From assembly GCA_003116875.1 (NCBI GenBank), contig BCKT01000013.1:558001-622000 (forward strand): a DNA stretch of 64,000 nt. Direction: 5' to 3'. The notes beneath the pieces are model-generated. The model worked only from the letters and a program-made list of their open reading frames with translations. It had not been told where the DNA came from and did no database searches. Source of the DNA: Takashimella koratensis. Taxonomy: Eukaryota; Basidiomycota; Tremellomycetes; Trichosporonales; Tetragoniomycetaceae. A program made the translations under genes and the position numbers. Below, piece after piece: positions 34,842-47,940 of the stretch (positions within the stretch are counted from its first letter, which is position 1; every line of letters starts with the position of its first letter).

Positions 34842-35848
34842 CTCAGCCTTAAATCTGCGACCTGCTTGCCCTTTCCTCCCACATTCTCAGCATGAAGATC
34901 TTGTTTATGTGTTTTAGACTCTTTTGGTGCATCACTGTTTTGAGGCATCCAACAACATTTATGCTTCTTGCTCCTCGTTTCTGCAAAATCATGTCTTGGC
35001 AGCAAGCTTTGATTTTACTTTCGGTTAACCGCGTCTCCTAATACCGTTTCGGTGTCACCTACCCAGTCGGCAGTAGTTAGCTCATTCCCTTAGAGTGCAC
35101 CGATATGCTTGAAGACCACCCCAAGTTCTCCTTCCCAACCGTCATTCAGCTCTGTCGTACCCCGAAGTTGCTGCTCTTAATCACCTTGTCAAGCATCGCG
35201 TTCTTTTGGAGATATTCTGGTTGAAGTATTGTTTGGAGAGGTTCCATCGACATCGTCGCGGGAGTTTTGAAAAGACAATCAATTCCACTACATATTCGGC
35301 TCGTGTTCTTGCCCTCCCTTTGTTCTGATATTTATGATGATCTCAGCATGCCTGTTCAAACTCTTCGGTCGCCGTCTCTTCTTCCTGTGACAACTCAACT
35401 GAAAACATTCTCCTCCTCGAGCCGTCAACCGCCGCTCCCGACACCATTTTGATTCTCCTCTCCATTTGTATAACAGCTTTGCAGCTTTGACGGGACTCTA
35501 CACCGTCGTAAAGGACGCCGATTTTTCCCTCTCCGTCACTGTACTGCCTCCGAGCAGCACCTTTCTTCCCCCATATGAAAAGAGCGCATGTTGTCAAAGA
35601 TAGCCTTTCCTTTAAGCCGAAAATAACCCCGCCACCTACCTCAAAACGGGAGACGCCAAAGGATCGCGTTATAATAAGCTTCCGACTTTCACCAAGCTAC
35701 AACCGTGGTGCTGTATATAAGAGGGCAGGGAGGAAAGATGATAGCAAGTCCCCACCTGCATTGCCACTCACACAAATTCCACTCTGAACTTGGGTTTGCT
35801 GTATTCAGACAACCTGACCATTGAACAGCGATTAGACATTGATCAATC
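34842..35848. other. Intergenic in array 1
   Basis: About 1 kb. A stretch near 35490-35580 can be read as LYTVVKDADFSLSVTVLPPS in one frame and might be a relic of another copy, but I cannot support it. Promoter of member 8 lies at its right end. Confidence 0.35.
35714..35721 (+). promoter_or_regulatory. TATA box of family member 8
   Basis: TATATAAG, 128 bases before the ATG at 35849. Confidence 0.7.
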
Positions 35849-36568
35849 ATGGCCTCCACGAACATCGAAATGGCGAAGAGGCTAGCCGACATGGTGACGA
35901 CTCGTCGGATCACACTTCCCAACGCCCTTTGGATCGCAGAGAGCACCTACCACGCCAACGAGGAGACGAACGAGGACGAAGAGGGTGAGATCATCCCTGA
36001 TCCAACGACCAATCCGAGCGCTTACAAATGCACGCTGGTCCTCTCGCCCTGGACTGATAAAAACCAGACGTTGGTTACGCTTTACCTAACCACCACCACC
36101 AACAAGGGTCGCGAGGTCTACTTCAGCTACTCTGGCTTGGTAAAGGATCAAGACATTGAGGAGATGGAATCATTGATCCGTATCGTACCACGCACTGAAG
36201 GGCACAACCCCAAGTCTCTTCTCTTTCGGCCTTCCAACCAGGACGACACAACTTATTTGGTAGACTTGGCCGAACTCAGTGGTGTTCAAGAGGTCACTCG
36301 TGCCGTGAATGGTAGGAGGACGCTTACGGGTAACCCCACGTTGCATCTCAGCGCACAACCGGGTCCCACAGCCAGTGTTCTCCCCCGCGTCGACTGGAAG
36401 CTCTCTGTTATTGGAACTGGGTTCGCTAACATTGACGAGGGTACGATCGATCGTACACTCGACGTCGAGGTTAAAGAGCTCAAGATCAAGTATAAGGAGG
36501 ATCTCGCTCGTATCGGCGAGAAGAAATCATCGCTTATGAGGAGCATCGGCTTTGAGAAGTATCCGTAG
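35849..36568 (+). CDS. Array-1 family member 8, intact, function unknown
   Basis: Single intact exon, 239 residues, the best reference for array 1. Domain-like elements are the N-terminal helix motif (RRITLPNALWIAESTYH, 19-35), an acidic loop (EETNEDEEGE, 38-47), a central beta-rich part (TLVTLYLTTTTNKG), the hinge (LLFRPSNQDDTTYLVDLAEL, 124-143), LTGNPTLHL (159-167), GTGFANIDEGTID (189-201) and a charged C-terminal helix (VKELKIKYKEDLARIGEKK). No signal peptide, membrane segment or cysteine pattern. It ends 166 bases before the stop of the conserved membrane-protein gene on the other strand. Family and function are not recognised. Confidence 0.75.
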   Translation: MASTNIEMAKRLADMVTTRRITLPNALWIAESTYHANEETNEDEEGEIIPDPTTNPSAYKCTLVLSPWTDKNQTLVTLYLTTTTNKGREVYFSYSGLVKDQDIEEMESLIRIVPRTEGHNPKSLLFRPSNQDDTTYLVDLAELSGVQEVTRAVNGRRTLTGNPTLHLSAQPGPTASVLPRVDWKLSVIGTGFANIDEGTIDRTLDVEVKELKIKYKEDLARIGEKKSSLMRSIGFEKYP

Positions 36569-36734
36569 TTCTTCTTTACTCAGAGTCTTGTGTTGGCCGG
36601 TTTTCAATCAGCATTGAGTAATGATGTTCTTGTGGCGTAGTGAAGGACAACCTTGATGCATGTGTCTTCATCCGAATTGCGACATTCGTAATGCGAAACG
36701 TAACCAATGACAACTGACAATCTCCAGCTGCTTT

Positions 36735-38712
36735 TTAGACAAGCCCTCCCCAAGCTCCCAAGCCCGCAAACACGCTTCCTAACGAGACAATCAAGCCCTG
36801 CAATGACACCGTCAGCTCGCGGCCTCGTAGTTGAGATAAAGATTAATTCTAGAGCCGTTGACCTACCCCCCAAGTGACCGCGCCAACACCGACCCTACCA
36901 ACGACTTTCCAAACGAGACTCAGCGTGAGGTGGAAGACAAAGACCAAGACCCAGACGAGCGGAAGCCACGGCGACGCCGCATCGCCAGGGAGTGAGATGG
37001 TCTTGTTGTTGCTGCTCCCGCTACCGCCGTCGCCGACGCCAGGGTCAGGCACGGGGCCAAGCGGAGGCGTGTAAGACATGGAAGAGGCGATGTGGTGGTA
37101 CAGAGGAGTGGAGTCGTAGTAGAATGAAGAGAGGATAAGGGTGAGACCAAGGTTGAGAAGGAGGGTGTCGAGGCGCCATAAGAGATGGAGTGCGAAGGGG
37201 ATGTTCTGGTGATGGGTATCAGCTTGGTCCAAGCTAGTACGCGAAGAAGCTGATAAAACATACGGGGTAGGGCAAGCCGATAACTTCCTCTAATTCTATA
37301 TGAGAGGGGTGATCAGCTCGAATTCCACCCAGATTCAATCACGTCAACTCACCCCTTCTCGCGCGCATCCTCTCCAAAACGGCCACTTTCCTCTCCAGCT
37401 CCGCTTCATCCTCCATCCTCCCTCTTTCCTCATCAACATCTCTGTCCTCTCCATCTTCACTCAAACTATCCTCATCGTCTTCCCTGACCACCGCGAGTCC
37501 ACCAGGTGCTACGACGCTGCTGAACCCGCTAGCGAGGCGCCACCACCCCGACTCGGCGTCTTGTTCCGCGCGGGAGGGTTGCATGACGTCCTCATACATT
37601 GCTAACTGTTCCCAGCCTTGAACGATACCCCATGCGGCTTCGGCGGCACCCCACCCGAGCCCAAGGTAGTAGGATGAATGGAAGCCGGAGGTGGGCGACG
37701 GTGCGATGAGTGGGATGGAAGCGAGGCGAGCGAGCTCGTGCAGTGCCGTGAGGAGTGAGGTAGCCCTGGGTGTTGTTAGAAAACAGGATCGCGACGAAAT
37801 GAAATTATGATGGAAAGCAGGACGGACACGAGAGTAAAGTTTTGACTCACAAAAAGTTGGTGACGGTGTTGTTCAAGCCAAACCACGAGACCACCACCCA
37901 GCTCGGCACGCGAAGAGACTGGATGGTGAAAGAAGCGAATATACCGATGAGGAAAGCTTTCCAGAAGAACGGGTGAGGGTATGTCTGGCCCGCTTTTTTT
38001 TCTTCCTTGCTTGGTGGCCTGGAGGGCGTGTTAGAGTTAGAACTGCGGGCCCAAGGAGGGGGGGGGGGGGGGGGNNNNNNNNNNNNNNNNNNNNNNNNNN
38101 NNNNNNNNNNNNNNNNNNNNNNNNNNNNNNNNNNNNNNNNNNNNNNNNNNNNNNNNNNNNNNNNNNNNNNNNNNNNNNNNNNGGGGGGGGGGGGTATTGA
38201 CGTACCAAGCGAATGTGATGAGGAGGATCAAGCTTGCCAAGAAGAGCAGCGTGACGATAGGTATGAGCGCATACAGTCGGGACAAGTATCTCCATGTCAC
38301 TGAGCCAGTCAGCTTAAGCACGAAAAGTTGAAGAAGCTGCAAACATACCATCAACTATCATTTCGCCGTCCATATCCTCGTCCTCATCTTCCTCCTCGTC
38401 ATATCCGTCCTCCATCTGCCCATCTTCCTGCCCATTCTGTTTCATACTCCTAGGTGCCTCTGGTCTTGGCGTAACCTCCCCGTCGTCCGTATACACTTCC
38501 TCAATCCCTCTGTCCCCGCCCAGATCCTCAAGCTGGGAGACCTTGATGTACCCGTTCCTGTCTGAACTCGCGGTCGCCCCGTAGTCCTTTGAGATGGGGC
38601 GTGATCGCGACGGCCCGGGCGGGTGCGAGATGGGCTCTGAGTAGAAAGGGGAGGAAGAGTGGGGTTGGTGGTGGTGTGAAACCGTAGCAGCGACAATAGT
38701 ATGCGCGGACAT
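36735..38712 (-). CDS. Multi-pass membrane protein, function unknown
   Basis: Seven exons: 38712-38349, 38299-38206, 38018-37851, 37765-37353, 37295-37264, 37205-36867, 36797-36735, all in phase; 490 residues. Residues 1-121 are hydrophilic with an acidic run (DEEEDEDEDMDGE). Then come about six hydrophobic segments: LIPIVTLLFLASLILLITFAW; a pair around WKAFLIGIFASFTIQSL and WVVVSWFGLNN; an amphipathic region; LLLNLGLTLILSSFYY; WLPLVWVLVFVFHLTLSLVW; and GLIVSLGSVFAGLGAWGGL at the end. An acidic coiled-coil-like loop lies near residue 320. The 108-base gap (38075-38182) falls wholly in the intron 38205-38019, so the protein is complete. I cannot name the family. Confidence 0.8.
38075..38182. 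other. Assembly gap (108 N) flanked by G runs
   Basis: G17 on the left (38058-38074) and G12 on the right (38183-38194), within an intron of the membrane-protein gene; probably one long G homopolymer. Confidence 0.9.
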
Positions 38713-39129
38713 GGCGGCGGTAGGTGGGTCGGGCAGGGGGTGGTTTGGTAGTGAGGTAGTGATGAGGTGATATCGAGCAGGAATGTGGACACAGGGAGAG
38801 AGGAAAAAAAGCGGTTGGACAAGGGATTAGAAAAGTGGAGGGGAAGGGATTAGGATTGGCCACTGGATTTTCCTAATCAAGTGGATTTATGCCTATTTGG
38901 AAATCGAGGATCGCCTGGGAGGGAGATGAAAGATGAAAACAAGCTGCTCCTTCCTCTTCCTCTTCCTCTTCCTCTCTCTTCCTCACCGACCTCATCCTTG
39001 AGCAACCCCTTTGTCACATTCGACGACCTCCCGCTGTCTCGACTGGACACTCATCTCTTCTTCCCACCTGTCTTCCCATTCATCTCGTCTCCAACACTCG
39101 GCGCTACCCAGCTCCCAGCTCGTATTGAA
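38713..39129. other. Divergent intergenic region, UBC9 promoter
   Basis: About 0.4 kb between two divergent starts. Holds a CTTCCT repeat near 38950-38975. No gene. Confidence 0.5.
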
Positions 39130-40014
39130 ATGGTGAGCACCCTGTTTCCATCTACCTCAACATTGGCTGACCTGATTCTGATCTCGTCGCTTTGACGCCG
39201 TCGTAGTCGTCCGCACTCGCTACTGCCCGTCTCGCCGAGGAGCGCAAGAACTGGCGAAAAGATCACCCGTTTGTACGCGCTTGTCAGCTCATCACAGACG
39301 GGAAGGTGTTCATGAGCTGATCGCGATTGTGACTCGTTTTGGGACGAGCAGAAGTTTTACGCCAAGCCGGTGAAGAAGGATGATGGCACGCTCAACATGA
39401 TGGTCTGGGAGGTTGGAATCCCAGGCAAGGAGGCTGTGAGTTTGCTCTTTCGCGCCACGGTATGACTTCTGAGCTGACCGGGTACCCAGACCGACTGGGC
39501 TGAGGGCATGTACAAGGTCATGATGACTTTCCCTGATGGTGAGCAGCTGCACATAGGATACGGACGGTTGCTGACAAGCTCTTCGCAGAGTACCCTACAA
39601 AGCCGCCGAAGTGTGCGTAGATGATATACCTGAGACCTAGCTCATGCTGACACGGCACAGGCAAGTTCGACCCGCCTCTTTTCCACCCCAACGTCTACCC
39701 CTCTGGCACCATCTGTCTCTCCATCCTCGACGAAGAGAAATCGTGGAAGCCGGCGATCACCATCAAGCAGGTCAGTGACAGCTTACTTGTTTCGTAACCA
39801 TAGCTGATCCACCATACAGATCGTGTTAGGGATCCAGGACTTGTTGGATAATGCGAACGTGAATGACCCCGCGCAGATTGACGCGTACCAGATGTTCAAG
39901 TGAGTCAGCTGCTGCAAGCTCAGCGTCTATTTCCAGCTGACCGAGTACAGAAACGACCGGCGAGCCTACGACCAGAGGATCCGTCAGCAGGCCCTGGAAC
40001 GTCGTCCTCGATGA
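39130..40014 (+). CDS. UBC9: SUMO-conjugating enzyme Ubc9
   Basis: Eight exons: 39130-39132, 39207-39272, 39352-39435, 39490-39538, 39589-39612, 39661-39770, 39820-39899, 39951-40014; 159 residues, the usual length. Sequence is nearly canonical: [56 protein letters not shown] with the active Cys in TICLS, and [15 protein letters not shown]. Ubc9 accepts SUMO from the E1 and transfers it to lysines, mainly on nuclear proteins. Exon 1 is only the ATG, directly followed by GTGAGC; the next exon starts SSALATARL. No alternative in-frame start exists nearby, so the three-base first exon is the best model. Confidence 0.95.
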
Positions 40015-40429
40015 TCTCTCTCCATGGTTCTTCGAAATCAGCAGAAGGAGGGACATTGGACTTCTTCGCTTCTCCGGACACCTTCTCTTTCGCTCCATCC
40101 AGCATACATTAGTTGTCTTTCTTTTCCTTTTGCAGAGACACTATTTCGTTCATTTCGTGAACCCATTGCCCCTTCCCTCCGTCCCAGAATCCTCAAGCAT
40201 GATCGTGTTCCCCTATAGTTTGTAGTGGTATCCACCCCATTTTCATTGTGCATAGCCCGCGTCGGGTGGCGAGGGGAGGAGGGATGAAATGCCTGATGGG
40301 CTGGAGGTTGAGGGTTACCCTTAAATTTTGTTATCGCGGCTCGGCAAGTTTATCACCGAGACCAACGAGGTGCAATTCACTCGTCACTCGTGAGACTAAC
40401 CATCTACTCATCGTATCCTGCTATCCACC
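40015..40429. other. Intergenic between UBC9 and the PhyH-like gene
   Basis: 3' flank of UBC9 and short promoter of the downstream gene; no gene or clear TATA box. Confidence 0.5.
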
Positions 40430-41786
40430 ATGCCCAGTCTGACGCCGGAGCAGCTCGCAAAATGGAAAGAGGATGGGTGAGCGAGTCCGCTTCTTCACGA
40501 ATTGCTGTTTCACTCGCGTTCCCTTGCGTGGTTCTTCCCGGGCTGGTATCACACCAGCTTCCTGCTCCTGGGTGAAGGAGGGCTGACGCTGGGTTATAGG
40601 TACCTTGTGATTCCGGGCTTCTTCACGACGGACGAGACGAACGAGATGCTGGGGCGGACTCACGAGCTACTTGACGGCTTCTCGATCGAGGGTCACCCGT
40701 TGACGACGTTCAAGACCGAAGCGGATGGCGAGCACGTCGGCGACGACTACTTTCTCAACTCGGGCGACAAGGTGAGTCCCGCCTTTCCTCCTCATCTGAT
40801 CCCTACTCATCTCGTGATTCATCGTAACCTTTTTCACAACTGCCCACTGATACTCCCACCTCCCTGATCCTCTTCTAGATCCGGTACTTCCTCGAACCTT
40901 CCTCTTTATCACCTGCGACCCCTACATCACCCGCAAAACTCCTCGTACCCCCTTCTCGTTCAATCAACAAGATCGGTCACGCGCTCGCTATGCTCGATCC
41001 CGTATTTCGCAGACATACCCTCGAATCCGATAAAGTTAGGGACCTCGCCAAAGCTTTGGGGGAACATAGCAGTCCGAGGGTGTTGCAGAGTATGATTATT
41101 TGCAAGCAGCCGAAGATTGGGGGACAAGGTGAGTGTATCCACACGACGTAGTAGGGCAGTAAAGACGGGGGTTTGGTAAGGATTCTGACTTGATCTATTA
41201 GTTCCATGTCATAATGACTCGACGTTTCTGTATACCAGCCCACCTAGCGCTATCGGATGCTGGATTGCTCTGGAAAGCTGTACACCCGAGAACGGCTGCC
41301 TTGTAAGTCCTCGCTCACCCGCGTGACTTCCATAACATCTATCACCCCGTCTACTACAACCCCGGCTGACCCGTGTAGTCATTCTTGCCGGGGTCACACC
41401 GACTCGCTCGTGTATCGTCTCGATTCGTTCGTACTCCTCCACCAGGACACGGAACGACCTTCGAGGACGTTCCTGGGGTCGAAGCGAACAGTGAGAAATG
41501 GGACGAGATGGATGGATGGAGAGTCGAGCCTTGTGAGCCCGGGACGCTGGTTCTTATCCACGGTGAGTAGGGCGCGTTTCTGTCTCAGTTCCGTTCGTGA
41601 ATGTTGCGCTAACACTTGATGGGGCGGGACGTAGGGAGCGTCATGCACAAGTCCCCGCCTAATCCCTCCGACAAGACGCGTATGATTTATACGTTCCATA
41701 TGATCGAGGGAGGACAAGGACACGTATACGACGAGAAGAACTGGCTTCAGCCGACAGAGGAGATGCCTTTTCCCGCGCTTTTCTGA
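40430..41786 (+). CDS. Phytanoyl-CoA dioxygenase (PhyH) family Fe(II)/2-oxoglutarate oxygenase
   Basis: Six exons: 40430-40476, 40600-40771, 40879-41128, 41202-41302, 41379-41562, 41635-41786; 301 residues. The start [20 protein letters not shown] is typical of the family. Iron-ligand HxD is in [10 protein letters not shown], and the distal His is in [11 protein letters not shown], with the 2-oxoglutarate-binding Arg in DKTRMIYTF. The motif [19 protein letters not shown] and FLPGSHRL also match PHYHD1-like members. These oxygenases hydroxylate organic substrates using O2 and 2-oxoglutarate; the substrate of this group is not known, and there is no obvious peroxisomal signal (ends PFPALF). Confidence 0.9.
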
Positions 41787-42007
41787 CAGGCGTCGCAGTC
41801 TTCCCCAAGGACTGCCGAGGAGTGAGCTGTGTACGATCAAGGCTCACGCCGTTACACTCGTTCTGCCGGTGGTCTTTTTCACATTGGGCATCAAAGTTAT
41901 GCTATCTCACATGCGTACAGTATTGGTTCTTCCCCTCTGTATCAATTCCTCAAATTCTCTTCCATCCAGACTCTCCAAGACTCTCAATTATGTCTACTAT
42001 GCAGCAT

Positions 42008-44600
42008 CTATTCCATTGACAAGATCTCAACCTTGGCGCGCTGGAGGACGATATCTGGTTTGAGTGTATACAGCTCGTCCAGTAACGCGGACCTGAAGGT
42101 TCCTGGGCCCTTTACGTCTGCGCGGGCCGCTGCGAGTTCAGCGGCGATGTTGAACACGAGCACTCTGAGGCGTGACGATCGATGAGTGGATGTAATTAGA
42201 GAGTGCAGGGAGAACAAAGTCAGTCAGTATCAGTCTTATCGAATGTGATAGTGGATAGTCTCGACGTACCCGGCCAAAGCGCCGATGAGCATATCGCCCT
42301 GCACAAGCTGCGACTCGTCTTCGAACGATGGGGACTGTAACCTTGCCAACCGAGCAGCTGCACAAAACGTCGCGACGAGAGTGCCGGTCATACAGCCTGA
42401 ACCTGTGATATTACCAAGCTAGAGACGGACACGGATCAGCATCAGCCTTACCATCCGCGATATCCTCATGGGTATTGGATAGGGAGCGGAGGAGGGAGGT
42501 GAGACGTACCAGCTCGTGTCCGTTGGATGCGCGAAGTACGACCTCCCCGTCAGAAATATAATCAGACGGCCCGGTAAGGACCACGATTGCCGCTATGAAC
42601 ACATGAGCATGACATCAAACACAAGGTTGATAAGCCTAGCTATTTGTTCCTAAGAGGCTCGACGTACATTTCTTCCTTGCGAGGGCTTTCACGATCGTCG
42701 CGGGGTCCGAGAATCCAGAACCCACCGAGTCGACACCTCGCGTCGACACCTATCACAATCAGATAATCAGCCAAGTGTCGTGTTTGTCGATGTATTTATG
42801 TGGCCAATACTCACTTCCGTAGATTCTGCGAGAGAGGCAATCTCGGCGGCGTTGCCTTTGATCACTGATGGCTGCCACCACCCCAGCAGCTCTTTGGCTC
42901 CATCAGTTTCGATTCATTTCTCACAGTCGGTCATGTTTCGAAGTCGAGGAGGTTCCGCCTGAGTTCCAGGTACTCACCCTTTGAAGTTTGGCGGCGGTAG
43001 GCGGTAGCTCCTACAGCGACGGGATCGTACACCACCGGTTTCCGATTCACGTTCGCCTGTCGACCAGCTACCAGCATCCCTTCTTTGTCCGTGATCGTTC
43101 TAACACCCGATTCCCATGTCAGCATAAGCACCACCACGTAATCAAGCCTCCGCCATTCGGATCATCTGAATGCTTACCCAAAGTTGACGAGAAGCGCCCC
43201 GATAGCGGGGCTCAAGTCGGCGACGTCTTTGGCGTTTGTCGCCATGATAGGGGACGCACCCACTGCCAATGTCGCATTTGCCGAGTCGTTGATCACGACG
43301 TTGTTCGTGATCTACCACCGCCGGTCACCCTGTCAGCGGATCTCTTTCTCACCCCTTCACTATCCGGTGAGCACCTCGACTTACCTGGTGAACGAGGGGC
43401 GTCTCCTTCCTCACGACATCCATCAACCTCGTCACCCCCGCTTTCAACGCCTCAACCGCAACCCCCTCTCCCATCTTCCGTTCCGTGAACGTCGAGACAG
43501 GGTGACCTAGGGTCACTCGGGCGCGCTTGAATGAATCGACAACAGCGCGAAGACGACGGGCAGAGGTCTCAGGGGTAAGAGAGGAGACGATTGCGGAGAT
43601 GACGGCGATACCCGCAAGGTGATTACGAGCGTTGGGTGAGATGGAACCGTGTAGTAGGAAAGGAACATTCGGTGGGTGGATCCCGCCTAAGTCCAGGTCA
43701 GTGACATACAACACACAAACACATCTCACCCTCCCTTCTTCTCTCCTCTTCCTAAGTGACGACATCTCATACCCCCACCAAGATGTGCCAGACCATAGTC
43801 TACGGCTCGCACTTCACTCACCAATAGCAACCGCCTCTACACCTGTCCCTGCCAAGACCTCCAAAACCTCTCCTACCCCTTCAGGGGCCAATACCTTCTT
43901 CTTCGAAACATCTTTACTCCCAGTGGGCCAAACCGGTCCGATCCCCACATAGTCTGCCCCGCCAGCAACCGCACGCGCGGCATCTTCGGGAGTCCCTACG
44001 CTCAGTCCGATGATTGCGTCAGGTCCGACGAGGCGGCGAGCAAGAGAAAGAGGCATGTCGGTTTGGCCGATGTGGATACCGGAAGAACCGATGGCGAGGT
44101 GGACGTCGATTCGGTCATTGATCAGGAGTGGGACATTGTACTTGATGATGAGAGGTAGTTGGTCAGTATTGCCAATTGGGATAGATGGATAGAGATAGGT
44201 GCTTGTGTATATGGGCCTGGGCGTGGGGAGGAAGACAGAAAGGCAGGACTCACCCGATCAGTGATCTCCTTGGTCCGTCGTGCGACCTCGACAAACTCGC
44301 CAGTGTCCACGTCCTTTTCACGGATCTGAACCACGCTCACGCCACCCTTGAGCGACTTTCAAAAGCTCCATCAGCGTTCCTCATCCTTCTCAATGCGACT
44401 AGGTCTACTTGCTCACTTCTTCCAAGCTCTCATAGTAGTCCTGTTCATAGGGTCAGGAGGTCAGTAATAAATTCATCCAAACAGCCGGGTTAGGTCGTGG
44501 AGCTCGACAAGGGCCTCAGGCAGGAACGTACCTTGCCAGGTGGGAGAAGCTCTCGCCCCGTGACGAGGTAGAGGGAATAGTCGACCTCAATCTTGGGCAT
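42008..44600 (-). CDS. THI6: Bifunctional thiamine-phosphate synthase / hydroxyethylthiazole kinase (Thi6)
   Basis: Twelve exons: 44600-44532, 44440-44417, 44355-44254, 44140-43822, 43686-43385, 43311-43178, 43099-42978, 42891-42815, 42749-42668, 42592-42510, 42418-42270, 42164-42008; 539 residues, as in yeast Thi6 (540). N-terminal half is ThiE: YSLYLVTGRELLPPG, VSVVQIREKD, LLINDRIDVHLAI, HIGQTDMPLSLAR, ADYVGIGPVWPTGSK. C-terminal half is ThiM: HQITNNVVINDSANATLAVG, PVVYDPVAVGATAYR, VIKGNAAEIASLA and the catalytic NITGSGCMTG. The enzyme phosphorylates hydroxyethylthiazole and joins it with HMP-pyrophosphate to thiamine phosphate in the cytosol. No TPP riboswitch signature was seen upstream. 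Confidence 0.95.
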
Positions 44601-44945
44601 GGTAAGTCTACGGCACTGAGATGGATGTTTGGGCAAATGAACGAGTAGATGGGAGTTCACGGAACTCGGAAGTGCTAACCTCTTTTTTTGCCGTTTGCTT
44701 TTACCGTTGCCGCGTGCCTGACAAAAAGATGACGCCCAGATCTGATCATGTCATTCATCCATCCCTCAGCCTTTTCGGCACGCATTTCACTCCATTTCTA
44801 CATTTTGGAGACAGGTTCTACGAGATTCTCTTTGGCTCTAACATGTTCTGATCCAGCCTACCTACGTCCACAATCTCTTTGACAGGCATTATCGTACAAC
44901 ATTGACACAGCTTCCACATTCTACCTCCTAGACGCACCTTCCAAC
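44601..44945. other. Intergenic between THI6 start and PFK-2 stop
   Basis: About 0.35 kb that must hold the THI6 promoter. No element recognised. Confidence 0.4.
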
Positions 44946-47598
<2,653 letters not shown>

Positions 47599-47940
47599 GG
47601 TGGACTGCTGAGATGGGGACGAGGGTTGTATACACAGAGAAGGCGGGGGGTTGTGGATGTGGATAGGCGGGATAGGGGCCAGCTTGAGTCGATGACTTGG
47701 GTCAGAGGTGCATGGCCTGAAGAACAAGGAATCACAGACGAGAATTCACAGTCGCTTAACCGGGCGAAAAAAGGGGGAAATGACGTGGGGTGAATTGATT
47801 GGCAGTTGTGATAAGCTGAATCAACGGGTTGACTGGACCTGAGCGTGCGGGGCTCCCAAGGACATTTCATGTTGACACGGTCATTGCTGACTTTGGCCAC
47901 CATCTATCTCATCACCACCCCCACCACCACCCCTACCACC
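47599..47940. other. Shared divergent promoter, PFK-2 and KU70
   Basis: 342 bases between two divergent starts serve both genes. A CACCAC-type run precedes the KU70 ATG. No TATA box. Confidence 0.5.

Noticed and set aside
37873..38354. Open frames running through the N gap
   Set aside because: The N run only looks open; true exons of the membrane-protein gene end on both sides of it with good splice sites.
42008..44945. TPP riboswitch in or near THI6
   Set aside because: No conserved TPP-aptamer sequence was seen in the leader or introns by eye; a covariance-model search would be needed to be certain.
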